A stretch of DNA of 64,000 bases from Frigoribacterium sp. PhB116 (GCF_004364285.1 NZ_SOBE01000004.1:163405-227404); one strand, 5' to 3'. Numbered from the stretch's first letter, positions 43,972-53,204 are shown. Notes: generated by a model not told the origin, from the letters alone. Made by a program: numbers and translations.

Positions 43972-45285
43972 TCAGGCGGCCGCGAGGCGGAACAGCTCCC
44001 GCTCGACGTCGAGCGCGAACTCCCGCAGCCGCTCGACCTGCAGCCCGGAGACGTCCCGAGGCTGCGGATCGAAGACGCACAAGGCCCCGATCCGCGTGCC
44101 GTCGGCCGTGTGCACGGGCCAGCCCGCGTAGAAGCGGATGTCGTTGCGGGGCAGCTCGAGCCCCTCCGCCCACGCGTCGGCGACGACGAAGGGCTCCTCC
44201 GAGCGGATCGTCGTGACGCAGAACGACTCGCTCAGCGGCATCGCCCGCGCGGACCCGAGCGTGCTGACGACGGCCCACTGGTGGTCGTCGAGGACGAGGT
44301 CGAACGCGGCTCCGTCGGTCGAGAAGGCCTCCCTCGCGCGGTCGGCGATGTCGTGCAGAGCCGCCGTCGGCTCCGCCTGCCCCAGCCCGGAGGCGGTGAT
44401 CGCGTCCAGCCGGACGCGCTCGGGCTGCGGGCGGCTGCGGGCCTTCTGCGGGGAGTCGGTGCGGGCGCGCTGGGCGTGCAGCAGCGGTGCCACGTGCTCG
44501 CTGAGTGCGTCGGCCCACTGCTCGTAGAGACGGCCGGTGGCGTCGTCGACGGCGGGGGGCGCCTCCTCGGCTCGGCCGTCCTGCGTGAGGCGCGGGAGCG
44601 CGGGCAGCGCGAGGTGCGTCACGCGGGCGTGGGCAGAGCAGACCTCGTCGGCGGCGTCGCTCAGCAGCCGCGCGTGGCGCTCGGCAGCGGCGGACGCGCG
44701 CAGCCCGAAGGTCGAGAGCGCGTCGCCCGGGGGAGCCGAGACGACGACCACCCGCGCGCAGGGCCGGAGTCGTGCCAGGAGCGAGACGACGACGGCGTCG
44801 AGCTCGCGGGCCCAGGGGCGCGGCGAGCGCAGCGTGAGGGCGTCGGCCGCTCCGAGGGTGACCACGACGACGTCCCAGTTCTCGAGGAAGACGTCGTCGA
44901 GGGCGGCTCGGACGGCCGGGAGCCGGTGCGTCGCCTCCGCCAACGCCGCCACGTGGGAGCCGCGACCCGTGCGGCGGGCGAGCCTCCGCGAGACACGGCC
45001 CGGCAGCGCCAGGTCGTGGGAGCTGACCCCCCAGCCCACGGCAGGACCTGCCCCGACGACGAGCACGCGGTCGGGGTCGACGCCTGCCCCGGCGCCGAAG
45101 GGGACGTCGCGCGGACGCGGGGTCGAGCTCGCCCTGGCGCGGAGCCACGCGTACCGCGCGGCCGAGACGGGCGAGCGGAGGAGGCGCCCGGCGGCCCCCG
45201 CGACGTCGTCCCGTCGGTCCCCGGTCGCGCCGCTCGGGCCCGCGTCGTCCGTGCCTGTGTCGCCTGTCTTCGTCGTCGTCGACAT
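43972..45285 (-). CDS. SGNH-hydrolase-like domain fused to a GAF domain
   Basis: 437 residues from the ATG at 45285 (GGGAG upstream); the longer open frame to 45477 is ignored. Residues about 70-290 have the SGNH/GDSL layout: RVLVVGAGPAVGWGVSSHDLALPGRVSRRL at block I, VVVVTLGAADALTL at block III. But the block I Ser of GDS is replaced (GAGPA), block III lacks the Asn of GxND, and no DxxH is clear, so classical hydrolysis is doubtful. Residues about 295-437 are a GAF domain (AFDLVLDDHQWAVVSTLG, FYAGWPVHTADGTRIGALCVFD), usually a small-molecule or redox sensor. It may be a sensor or signalling protein. Confidence 0.75.
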   Translation of the reverse strand: MSTTTKTGDTGTDDAGPSGATGDRRDDVAGAAGRLLRSPVSAARYAWLRARASSTPRPRDVPFGAGAGVDPDRVLVVGAGPAVGWGVSSHDLALPGRVSRRLARRTGRGSHVAALAEATHRLPAVRAALDDVFLENWDVVVVTLGAADALTLRSPRPWARELDAVVVSLLARLRPCARVVVVSAPPGDALSTFGLRASAAAERHARLLSDAADEVCSAHARVTHLALPALPRLTQDGRAEEAPPAVDDATGRLYEQWADALSEHVAPLLHAQRARTDSPQKARSRPQPERVRLDAITASGLGQAEPTAALHDIADRAREAFSTDGAAFDLVLDDHQWAVVSTLGSARAMPLSESFCVTTIRSEEPFVVADAWAEGLELPRNDIRFYAGWPVHTADGTRIGALCVFDPQPRDVSGLQVERLREFALDVERELFRLAAA

Positions 45286-45481
45286 GGTCCGTCTCCCTGA
45301 TCCGTCGTGCCCGCGAGTCGGTGAGCAGCAGGGCTGCCTCGCGTCCGGCACCCCCCGGCGCCATGCCCCCACGCTAGCCACGGCGCGGCGGGCGGACAAG
45401 GCTGTCCGCCCGCCTCGCAGCCAGCTGTCGGCCTCGTCCCCCGCGCACCCGCCGACCCGGACCCGCTGCCGCAGCACCGCC

Positions 45482-45487
45482 TACCAT
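45482..45487 (+). promoter_or_regulatory. Putative -10 box (leaderless) of the UvrA-like gene
   Basis: TACCAT with seven bases to the ATG at 45495; no Shine-Dalgarno is visible. Confidence 0.45.
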
Positions 45488-45494
45488 CGCCCGG

Positions 45495-48068
45495 ATGCCC
45501 TCCTCACGCTCGCGCGCCTCCTCGACACCCGCCGACGCGACCGTCGCCGTGCCCGCCGACGCGACTGCCGACGTTCCCGTGGCCGCACCGGATGCTGCGG
45601 TCACGGACGGCTTCGTCCGCGTCCGAGGCGCCCGCGAGAACAACCTGCGCGACGTGGACGTCGACGTGCCCCGCGACCGCATCGTCGCGTTCACCGGGGT
45701 CTCCGGCTCGGGCAAGTCGTCGCTCGCGTTCGGCACGATCTTCGCGGAGGCGCAGCGCCGGTTCCTGGAGTCGGTCGCGCCCTACGCCCGCCGCCTCATC
45801 GCCCAGGGCAGCACCCCGCGCGTCGCGTCGATCACCGGCCTGCCGCCCGCCGTCGCCCTGCAGCAGCGCCGCGGCGCGCCCAGCTCGCGGTCGACCGTCG
45901 GCACCCTCACCACCCTCTCGAACTCGACCCGCATGCTCTGGTCGCGCGCGGGCAGCTACCCGGCGGGTGCCGAGCGGCTCGAGTCCGACTCCTTCTCGCC
46001 GAACACCGTCGCGGGCGCCTGCCCGCGCTGCCACGGACTCGGCACCGCCCACGAGGTCACCGAGGCGTCGGCGGTCCACGACGACTCGCTCAGCATCCGC
46101 GAGGGGGCCATCGCCGCCTGGCCCGGCGCCTGGCAGGGCAAGAACCTCCGCGACGTCACCGCCGTGCTCGGCCACGACATCGACCGGCCGTGGCGCGAGC
46201 TGCCGAAGGCCGACCGCGACTGGCTCCTCTTCACCGAGGAGCAGCCCGTCGTCGAGGTCGTCCCGCAGCGCGACCGTGTCGCGAAGCCGTACAAGGGCCG
46301 GTTCTGGAGCGCCCGGGCCTTCGTGCTGCACACCCTCGCCGACTCCCAGAGCGAGACGCAGCGCGCCAAGGTGCTGCAGTTCGTCGAGTCGGGCCCGTGC
46401 TCGCTCTGCGGCGGCACCGGACTGACGCGCGCGGCGCTCGCCGTGACCTTCGCGGGGCGGACGATCGCCGAGCTGAACGGGCTGCCCCTGTCCGAGGTGG
46501 CCGAGGTGCTGCGGCCGACCGCCTCGCTGGCGCATGCGACCGCGGCGACCTCGCGCGCCTCCTCGGGCGAGGGCACCGAGGTGGCCGTCACCATCGCACG
46601 CGACCTGCTGTCGCGGGTCGAGGTGCTCACCGGCCTCGGGCTCGGCTACCTCAGCCTCGACCGCGCGACGCCGACGCTCTCGCCGGGCGAGATGCAGCGG
46701 CTGCGGATCGCGACGCAGCTGCGCTCCGGGCTCTTCGGCGTCGTGTACGTGCTCGACGAGCCGAGCGCGGGCCTGCACCCGGCCGACGCCGAGTCGCTGG
46801 TCGAGGTGCTCGAGGCCCTCCGCGCCGGGGGCAACAGCGTGTTCGTGGTCGAGCACGACATGGAGATCGTCCGTCGCGCCGACTGGGTCGTCGACGTCGG
46901 GCCGGGCGCCGGCACCGGGGGAGGAGAGGTGCTCTACAGCGGCCCCGTCGACGGCCTCGCCGACGTCGAGGCGTCGGTCACCCGTCGGTTCCTCGCGCCC
47001 CGTCGCGCGGCGCCCGTGCCGTCGGCCCCGGGGCGCGACGACGAGGAGGCGCGCGAGACCACCGAGGAGGCGCGCGACACCGCCGAGGACGCACCCGCCT
47101 CCCGTTCCCCGCGCGTCCCGTCAGCGTGGCTCGAGCTGCGCGACGTCGCCCGGCACAACCTCCGTGCCCTCGACGTGGACGTGCCGCTCGGGGTGCTCGC
47201 CGCCGTCACGGGCGTGTCCGGCTCGGGCAAGTCGAGCCTCGTCGGCGGCGTCCTCGCCGAGCGGGCGACCGAGCACCCGCTGGTCGACCGCGTGGTGCAG
47301 GTCGACCAGGCGCCGATCGGACGCACCCCGCGGTCGAACCTCGCGACGTACACCGGCCTGTTCGACGCGGTGCGCGCCTCCTTCGCGGCCACCGACGAAG
47401 CGAGGGCACGCGGCTGGGGCGCCGGGCGCTTCTCGTTCAACGTGGTCGGCGGCCGCTGCGAGGTCTGCCAGGGCGAGGGCTCGGTCACGGTCGAGCTGCT
47501 CTTCCTGCCGGGCAGCTGGGCGCCCTGCCCGGAGTGCCACGGGGCGCGGTACACGGCCGAGACGCTCGAGGTGACCTGGCACGGCGCGACGATCGCCGAC
47601 GTGCTCGGGATGACCGTCGACGAGGCCGAGGGGTTCCTCGGCGACGTGCCGGCCGCCTCCCGCGCGCTCTCGACGCTGCGGCAGGTCGGCCTCGGCTACC
47701 TGCGGCTGGGGCAGCCGGCCCCCGAGCTGTCGGGCGGCGAGGCGCAGCGGATCAAGCTCGCGACCGAGCTGCAGCGGATGCGCGGCGGCCACACCCTGTA
47801 CCTGCTCGACGAGCCGACGACCGGCCTGCACCCCGCGGACGTCGAGCTGCTCGTCGCGCAGCTGCAGCGGCTGGTCGACGCGGGCAGCACGGTCGTCGTG
47901 GTCGAGCACGCGATGGACGTCGTCGCGGCCGCCGACCACGTGATCGACCTCGGCCCCGGCGGGGGAGACGCGGGCGGGCAGGTCGTCGCGACGGGCACGC
48001 CGCGCGAGGTCGCCGAGTCGGGCGCGAGCCGCACGGCGCCGTACCTGGCCCGGGCCCTCGGCCGCTGA
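45495..48068 (+). CDS. UvrA-family ABC protein (UvrA2-like paralogue)
   Basis: 857 residues, shorter than the roughly 950 of housekeeping UvrA. Two ABC ATPase halves: Walker A GVSGSGKSS at about 68-76 and again near 573; signatures LSPGEMQRLRIA and LSGGEAQRIKLA; Walker B regions VLDEPSAGLHP and LLDEPTTGLHP. Zinc-module Cys pairs CPRCHGLG, CSLCGGTG, CEVCQGEG and CPECHGARY are present. A low-complexity acidic linker (about 510-540) joins the halves. Short paralogues like this occur in actinobacteria and Deinococcus and are linked to DNA-damage tolerance or resistance to DNA-binding antibiotics; the reduced length suggests loss of the UvrB-contacting region. Confidence 0.83.
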   Translation: MPSSRSRASSTPADATVAVPADATADVPVAAPDAAVTDGFVRVRGARENNLRDVDVDVPRDRIVAFTGVSGSGKSSLAFGTIFAEAQRRFLESVAPYARRLIAQGSTPRVASITGLPPAVALQQRRGAPSSRSTVGTLTTLSNSTRMLWSRAGSYPAGAERLESDSFSPNTVAGACPRCHGLGTAHEVTEASAVHDDSLSIREGAIAAWPGAWQGKNLRDVTAVLGHDIDRPWRELPKADRDWLLFTEEQPVVEVVPQRDRVAKPYKGRFWSARAFVLHTLADSQSETQRAKVLQFVESGPCSLCGGTGLTRAALAVTFAGRTIAELNGLPLSEVAEVLRPTASLAHATAATSRASSGEGTEVAVTIARDLLSRVEVLTGLGLGYLSLDRATPTLSPGEMQRLRIATQLRSGLFGVVYVLDEPSAGLHPADAESLVEVLEALRAGGNSVFVVEHDMEIVRRADWVVDVGPGAGTGGGEVLYSGPVDGLADVEASVTRRFLAPRRAAPVPSAPGRDDEEARETTEEARDTAEDAPASRSPRVPSAWLELRDVARHNLRALDVDVPLGVLAAVTGVSGSGKSSLVGGVLAERATEHPLVDRVVQVDQAPIGRTPRSNLATYTGLFDAVRASFAATDEARARGWGAGRFSFNVVGGRCEVCQGEGSVTVELLFLPGSWAPCPECHGARYTAETLEVTWHGATIADVLGMTVDEAEGFLGDVPAASRALSTLRQVGLGYLRLGQPAPELSGGEAQRIKLATELQRMRGGHTLYLLDEPTTGLHPADVELLVAQLQRLVDAGSTVVVVEHAMDVVAAADHVIDLGPGGGDAGGQVVATGTPREVAESGASRTAPYLARALGR

Positions 48069-48110
48069 GGCGTCGGCCGAAGTTCCCAGCGATTCCCCAC
48101 CTGGGCGCCG

Positions 48111-48139
48111 TGCACCGAGTGCGTCGCTGCACTTAGTGT
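48111..48139 (+). promoter_or_regulatory. Promoter/operator of the TetR gene: twin TGCACNNAGTG, leaderless start
   Basis: TGCACCGAGTG (48111) and TGCACTTAGTG (48128) are direct repeats 17 bp apart, each with an internal CAC/GTG dyad. TAGTGT (48134-48139) is followed by exactly six bases and the GTG at 48146, so transcription should start at the start codon and a regulator bound here would block it. Confidence 0.6.
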
Positions 48140-48145
48140 AGGCAG

Positions 48146-48796
48146 GTGCCCTCGACCGCCCCCGCCCTCGACCGACGTGCCGCCCTCAAGGCGCGCCACC
48201 GTCAGGCGATCCTCGACGCGGGCGACGCGCTGATCGCCGAGCAGGGCGCCCCGCGCTTCGGCGTCGACGAGCTCGCCGCCCGCGCGGACGTGTCGCGCCG
48301 CACGATCTTCAACCACTTCGCGAGCCTCGACGAGGTCGTGATGACGCTCTGCACGGCGGCTCTGACCGACGCGATCGACGAGTTCCGGGCGGCCACGACG
48401 GCCGTGGCGACCTCCGAGGTCGCCGGCACCCGCTCCTCCTTGTTCGACGAGGTGGTGCTCGCTCTCCGCAGCATCGACCTGCCGGCCGTCGTCGCCTACC
48501 TGTGGCGCGTGCTCGACGGCGACGCGGAGGCGAACGGCGCGAACAAGGGAGTGCAGGACGTCTTCTCCCGCGCGACCGAACACCTCGCCGCCGATGCCGC
48601 CCGACGGAGCATCGCGGTCGACCAGCTTGACGTCGAGCTCCTCGTGAGCTCGCTGCTGCACGGCATCGCGGTCATCGCCGAGCACTGGGTGCGCCGGACG
48701 GACGGCGCCCTGGACGACGAAGGCCGGGCCGTCTGGGCCGAGCTGCTCGATCGTCTCGTGACGAGCGTGCGCACCGGCTACGCGCCCCCTGCCTGA
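48146..48796 (+). CDS. TetR-family regulator of the adjacent MMPL exporter
   Basis: 216 residues. HTH at about 20-62 (ILDAGDALIAEQGAPRFGVDELAARADVSRRTIFNHFASLDEVV), ending in the NHF variant of the TetR recognition helix. The C-terminal ligand domain is helical with LLVSSLLHGIAVIAEHWVRR. GTG start with a -10 six bases upstream and no Shine-Dalgarno. It lies 130 bases before an MMPL transporter on the same strand, a common arrangement in which TetR represses itself and the pump and is released by the exported compound. Confidence 0.85.
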   Translation: MPSTAPALDRRAALKARHRQAILDAGDALIAEQGAPRFGVDELAARADVSRRTIFNHFASLDEVVMTLCTAALTDAIDEFRAATTAVATSEVAGTRSSLFDEVVLALRSIDLPAVVAYLWRVLDGDAEANGANKGVQDVFSRATEHLAADAARRSIAVDQLDVELLVSSLLHGIAVIAEHWVRRTDGALDDEGRAVWAELLDRLVTSVRTGYAPPA

Positions 48797-48926
48797 CCCC
48801 AGGCCGACCCCGACCCCACCGCCCCGACCTGCCCGACCCCACCTCCTTCCCGACGACGCGACGCGAGGCTCCACCACCCCACGGACCGACCACCGGCCCA
48901 CCGCACCACCAGGAGGACGACCGCCC

Positions 48927-51548
48927 ATGGCATCCCTGCTCTACCGACTCGGCCGGCTGTCGGCCCGACGCGCCTGGGTGGTGATCGCCGCCTGGATCGT
49001 CGTGCTCGGCCTCGCCGGCGGCTCGTTCGCCCTCTTCGGCGGCACGCTGACCACCGCCGTGAGCATCCCCGGCACGAAGACGCAGGAGGTGTCGGACCAG
49101 CTCGCCGACAAATTCCCGCAGGCGAGCGGCGGCACGGGCTCGGTCGTCTTCACGACCAGCGACGACAGCGCCTTCAGCGCCGACCAGCAGGCCGACATCG
49201 TCTCGCTGCTCGGCGGCATGACCGACCTCGACGACGTCAAGGGCACGGTCGACCCGTTCGCCACGCAGGCACAGCTCGCCGACCAGCAGGCGAAGATCGA
49301 CTCCGGTCGCCAGCAGATCACGGACGGCCGCAGCCAGATCGAGTCCGGCCAGGCGCAGATCGACGCCGCCCAGGCGCAGCTCACCGCGGGCCAGCAGCAG
49401 CTCGACGCCGCGCGCGCCCAGGCGGAGGCCGCCGGCCAGCTCGCCGCGGCGCAGGCGCAGCTCGACGCTCAGCAGGCGCAGATCACCGCGGGTCAGCAGC
49501 AGATCGACACGCAGCAGGCGACCCTCGACTCGAGCCTCTCCGAGCTCGAGACGCAGGAGAAGACGCTCGAGGACGGCGCCTCGCTGCTCGACCTCTCGTC
49601 CGGCATCCGCCAGGTGTCGGAGGACGGCACCACGGCCGTCGCCACCGTCCAGTTCGACAAGGCGCTCAACCTGGTGCCCTCGGAGGCGAAGGAGGCGGTC
49701 GTCTCGCACCTGGAGGACGCCGACATCGCCGGCGTCGACGTCGAGGTCTCGAACGACATCGCCGCGACGATCCCCGAGATCCTCGGCCCGGGCGAGGTCG
49801 GCGGCGTCATCATCGCCGCCATCGTCCTGTTCGTCATGCTCGGCACCCTGATCGGCGCCGGCCTGCCCCTGCTCAACGCCCTGGTCGGCGTCGGCGTCGG
49901 CGTGCTCGCCTCGCTGTCGCTCTCGGGCGCCGTCGAGATGCTCTCGGTCACGCCCGTGCTGGGCGTGATGCTCGGCCTCGCGGTGGGCATCGACTACTCG
50001 CTGTTCATCCTCAACCGGCACCGCACGCAGCTGAAGGCGGGCGTGCCGCTCGACGAGTCGATCGGGCTGGCCAACGGCACGTCCGGCAACGCCGTCGTGT
50101 TCGCCGGCTCGACCGTGCTCATCGCCCTGCTCGCGCTGAACCTGACGGGCATCCCGTTCCTCGGCTTGATGGGCACCGTCGGCGCGGTCTGCGTGTTCGT
50201 GGCCATCCTCATCGCGATCACGCTGACGCCGGCGCTGCTGCGCCTCGTCGGCCCGCGCATCCTCACGAAGAAGGCGCGTGCCGCAGTCGGCCGCACCGGC
50301 GCCGTGAAGGTGCCGTCGAAGCCGATGGGCACCGGCCGTGCCGTGCTGACGCTGATCGCGGGCGTCGCCGTCCTGCTGATCATCGCCATCCCCGCGCTGT
50401 CGATGCGCCTCGGCCTCCCGGCCGGGTCGTCGGAGCCCGTCGACTCGAGCGCCTACCAGGCGTACAAGATCGTCGAGGACAAGTTCGGCGCCGGCGTCAA
50501 CGGGCCGCTGCTCGTCGTCGCCGACCTCGACCAGGCCGTCTCGGACGACGACCTCGTCGCCGAGCAGGTGCGCGTCGGCACCGAGCTGGCCGCCCAGGAC
50601 GACGTCGCCGCGATCGCCCCGATCGGCGCCTCGGACGACGACACCCTGCTCGCGTTCCAGGTCGTGCCCGAGGGCGGGCCGACGGCCGAGTCGACCGAGC
50701 AGCTGGTCCGCGACCTGCGCTCGCTCGACGTCGAGGGCGTCTCGTCGCTCGGCGTGGCCGGCAACGCGTCCGGCAACATCGACGTCAGCGAGAAGCTGGC
50801 CGCGGCCCTGCCGCTGTACCTGCTCGTCGTCGTCGGGCTGTCGCTGATCATCCTGATCTTCGTGTTCCGGTCGATCCTCGTGCCTGTGACCGCGACGCTC
50901 GGGTTCGTCCTGTCGCTGTTCGCCGCGTTCGGCGGCGTGACCGCGGTGTTCCAGTGGGGCTGGCTGGGCCCGGTGTTCGGGGTGCACGACCCCGGCCCGA
51001 TCCTGAGCTTCCTGCCGATCCTCATGGTCGGGGTGCTGTTCGGGCTCGCGATGGACTACCAGCTGTTCCTCGTCAGCGGCATGCGCGAGTCGTACGCCCA
51101 CGGGTCGCCGGCGCGGCTCGCCGTCCAGCGCGGCGTCCACGCCGGGCGGACCGTGGTCATCGCCGCGGCGCTGATCATGGCGGCGGTCTTCTCGGGCTTC
51201 GTCTTCTCGAACTCCGTGATGATCCAGTCGATCGGGCTGGGGCTCGCGCTCGGTGTGCTCGTCGACGCGTTCGTCGTCCGCCTGCTGCTGATCCCCGCGG
51301 TGATGCACCTGCTCGGCGACGCCGCGTGGTGGATCCCGAAGTGGCTCGACCGCATCCTGCCCGACGTCGACGTGGAGGGCGCGTCGCTCGAGCGGTCGCA
51401 CCCGGCTTCGGGCGCTGACGGCGGTGCGGGTGCGGGCTCCGGCTCCGGCTCGGGTTCGTCTGACACCGTGTCGCACGTCGCGGCCGAGGCGCCCGTCGAC
51501 GCCGAGACGTCGACCCGGCACCACGGGGACGGCGCCCACCGGGCCTGA
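48927..51548 (+). CDS. MMPL-family RND exporter with Gln-rich periplasmic coiled coil
   Basis: 873 residues. Classic MMPL layout: helix 1 (VVIAAWIVVLGLAGGSFALFG), a large extracytoplasmic loop, five helices, a second loop and the last helices, with GIDYSLFI and AMDYQLFLVS, the paired Asp-Tyr proton-relay motifs. The first loop contains a long Gln/Ala heptad region (about 113-215; QAQIDAAQAQLTAGQQQLDA, repeating), predicted to be a coiled-coil hairpin as in YhgE/Pip-like proteins. The C-terminus is a cytoplasmic Gly/Ser tail from a hexanucleotide repeat. It probably exports a lipid or amphipathic drug. GGAGG precedes the ATG; controlled by the upstream TetR. Confidence 0.88.
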   Translation: MASLLYRLGRLSARRAWVVIAAWIVVLGLAGGSFALFGGTLTTAVSIPGTKTQEVSDQLADKFPQASGGTGSVVFTTSDDSAFSADQQADIVSLLGGMTDLDDVKGTVDPFATQAQLADQQAKIDSGRQQITDGRSQIESGQAQIDAAQAQLTAGQQQLDAARAQAEAAGQLAAAQAQLDAQQAQITAGQQQIDTQQATLDSSLSELETQEKTLEDGASLLDLSSGIRQVSEDGTTAVATVQFDKALNLVPSEAKEAVVSHLEDADIAGVDVEVSNDIAATIPEILGPGEVGGVIIAAIVLFVMLGTLIGAGLPLLNALVGVGVGVLASLSLSGAVEMLSVTPVLGVMLGLAVGIDYSLFILNRHRTQLKAGVPLDESIGLANGTSGNAVVFAGSTVLIALLALNLTGIPFLGLMGTVGAVCVFVAILIAITLTPALLRLVGPRILTKKARAAVGRTGAVKVPSKPMGTGRAVLTLIAGVAVLLIIAIPALSMRLGLPAGSSEPVDSSAYQAYKIVEDKFGAGVNGPLLVVADLDQAVSDDDLVAEQVRVGTELAAQDDVAAIAPIGASDDDTLLAFQVVPEGGPTAESTEQLVRDLRSLDVEGVSSLGVAGNASGNIDVSEKLAAALPLYLLVVVGLSLIILIFVFRSILVPVTATLGFVLSLFAAFGGVTAVFQWGWLGPVFGVHDPGPILSFLPILMVGVLFGLAMDYQLFLVSGMRESYAHGSPARLAVQRGVHAGRTVVIAAALIMAAVFSGFVFSNSVMIQSIGLGLALGVLVDAFVVRLLLIPAVMHLLGDAAWWIPKWLDRILPDVDVEGASLERSHPASGADGGAGAGSGSGSGSSDTVSHVAAEAPVDAETSTRHHGDGAHRA

Positions 51549-51579
51549 CCCGTCCCCCGGGCCACGGCCCGACCAGCGT

Positions 51580-51622
51580 CGAGGAGGCGCAGTGCGGCAC
51601 CCTGCCGCGCCGCGCCTCCTCG
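51580..51622. terminator. Terminator after the MMPL gene
   Basis: 11-bp outer stem CGAGGAGGCGC/GCGCCTCCTCG plus inner GCGGCA/TGCCGC, 32 bases past the stop. Confidence 0.75.
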
Positions 51623-51726
51623 TCTGCGTGCGCGACCTGGGCCGGGCCGTCGCGGTCGCGACCGGGCACAGTGTGGGGCATGCCCCTCTGCCGCGTCCGC
51701 GCCTCCTCCGCCCTCGTGACCCGCCC

Positions 51727-52950
51727 GTGAGGGCCGTCCTGCTCCGCGCGCGGGAGTCGTTCTGGTTCTTCCCGGCGCTGCTCGGCGTCGTCGCGATCGT
51801 CGCGGCCGAGCTGCTCGTCGCCGTCGACCGCGGCCTGATCGGCGGCGGCACCGTCGGCCTGCCCTTCCTCGACGCGCTGAGCGCCAGCGGCGGACGGTCG
51901 CTGCTCTCGATCATCGGCTCGTCGATGCTCACGGTGGCCGGCACCTCGTTCTCGATCACCATCTCGGTGCTCGCCACGACGTCGTCGACCTACGGCCCGA
52001 GGCTTGTCCGCAACTTCATGGCCGACCGCGCCAACCAGCTCGTGCTGGCGGCCTTCACCTCGACGTTCCTCTACGCGATCGTCGTGATGCGCTCGGTGCA
52101 CACCGAGGTCGACGGCGCCGACGCGTTCGTGCCCCTGCTCGCCGTGCACGGAGCCGTGCTGCTCGGCGTGGTCGACGTCGGCGTGCTCGTCTTCTTCATC
52201 CACCACATCGCGACGTCGGTGCAGATCACGTCGCTGCAGCAGCAGGTGCTGGGCGACCTGCGCACGGCGGCCGACCTCGCCTACCCGGCCTCACCCGGCG
52301 ACCGCGTCGAGACCGAGCCGCAGGAGGCGCCCCGCACGACGGCCGCGGTGCGCACCGACCGGGACGGCTACGTCCAGGCCGTCGACTGGCCGCGGCTCGT
52401 CCGCGTCGCGGCCGACGCCGACACGGTCGTGGTCGTGCGCTCGATGCCCGGCAGCTGGGTCATCGTCGGCGACGAGCTCGTCGGCACGACGACGACCGCG
52501 TCGTCCGCCGCGGCGACGGCGATCCGCGCCTGCGTGACGCTCGGCTCGTCGCGGACCCCGCACCAGGACGTCGGCTACGCGCTGCAGCAGCTCGTGGAGA
52601 TCGCCGTGCGCGGCCTGGCCTCCGGCACCAACGACCCCTACACGGCGGTGAGCGCGCTCGACATGTCGACCGCGGTGCTCGTGCCCGTGTGGCGCGGACG
52701 CGACCGCGTGACCGGGCACCGCGACGCCGACGGGACGCTCCGCGTCGTCGCCGGGCTGCCGTCGGTCGAGTCGCTCGTCGACTCGGTCGTGGCGGGCGTC
52801 GAGACGTACGGCGCCGACCAGCCCGCCGTGGTCGCGGCGGCGCGCCGGCTCGTCGGGCGCCTGCGGGACGTGTCGCCGGAGCGGCGGCTCGGCACGGTCG
52901 ACGAGCTCGAGCGACGTCTGGCGGCGTTGCCGGCCGCAGTTGCCGCCTGA
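51727..52950 (+). CDS. DUF2254 membrane protein
   Basis: 407 residues from the GTG at 51727; an in-frame start further upstream cannot be excluded and no Shine-Dalgarno is seen. The start SFWFFPALLGVVAIVAAELL, then GGRSLLSIIGSSMLTVAGTSFSITISVLATTSSTYGPRLVRNFM and the FIHHIATSVQ segment, are the DUF2254 hallmarks: four helices followed by a cytoplasmic domain (about 190-407) with ALQQLVEIAVRGLASGTNDPYTA, the most conserved family stretch. Function unknown; sometimes proposed as a channel. Separated from the MMPL gene by a terminator, so independently transcribed. Confidence 0.83.
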   Translation: MRAVLLRARESFWFFPALLGVVAIVAAELLVAVDRGLIGGGTVGLPFLDALSASGGRSLLSIIGSSMLTVAGTSFSITISVLATTSSTYGPRLVRNFMADRANQLVLAAFTSTFLYAIVVMRSVHTEVDGADAFVPLLAVHGAVLLGVVDVGVLVFFIHHIATSVQITSLQQQVLGDLRTAADLAYPASPGDRVETEPQEAPRTTAAVRTDRDGYVQAVDWPRLVRVAADADTVVVVRSMPGSWVIVGDELVGTTTTASSAAATAIRACVTLGSSRTPHQDVGYALQQLVEIAVRGLASGTNDPYTAVSALDMSTAVLVPVWRGRDRVTGHRDADGTLRVVAGLPSVESLVDSVVAGVETYGADQPAVVAAARRLVGRLRDVSPERRLGTVDELERRLAALPAAVAA

Positions 52951-53028
52951 GCCTGCACGACCGGTCGTGACCCGAGCCTGAGCCGCAGCGACCCGGGCGT
53001 GGCCCTGCGCGACCCGGCCTCTGCACGT

Positions 53029-53135
53029 CGGCGGGTACCCGTCGAGTCGGGCGGGTCAAGATCCCTGTCGGCGGGTTCCCGTCGTCCTCGGCGGGTCGGC
53101 GCTGACCCGCCGACGGCCACGGGAACCCGCCGACA
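53029..53135. repeat. Nested inverted repeat built from TCGGCGGGT modules
   Basis: A 17-bp perfect arm pair, TGTCGGCGGGTTCCCGT (53066-53082) and its complement (53119-53135), encloses a second 8-bp pair CGGCGGGT/ACCCGCCG (53089-53096, 53105-53112). A degenerate copy of the left arm precedes it (53029-53057). It lies in the 335-bp gap after the DUF2254 gene and could end transcription. Confidence 0.75.
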
Positions 53136-53204
53136 CCCAGTTCGAGGAGGCAGGCGTACCCCGGCGGGAGGCGGCAGGCTGGGAGGGCGGTCAGCCGTGC
53201 GTTC

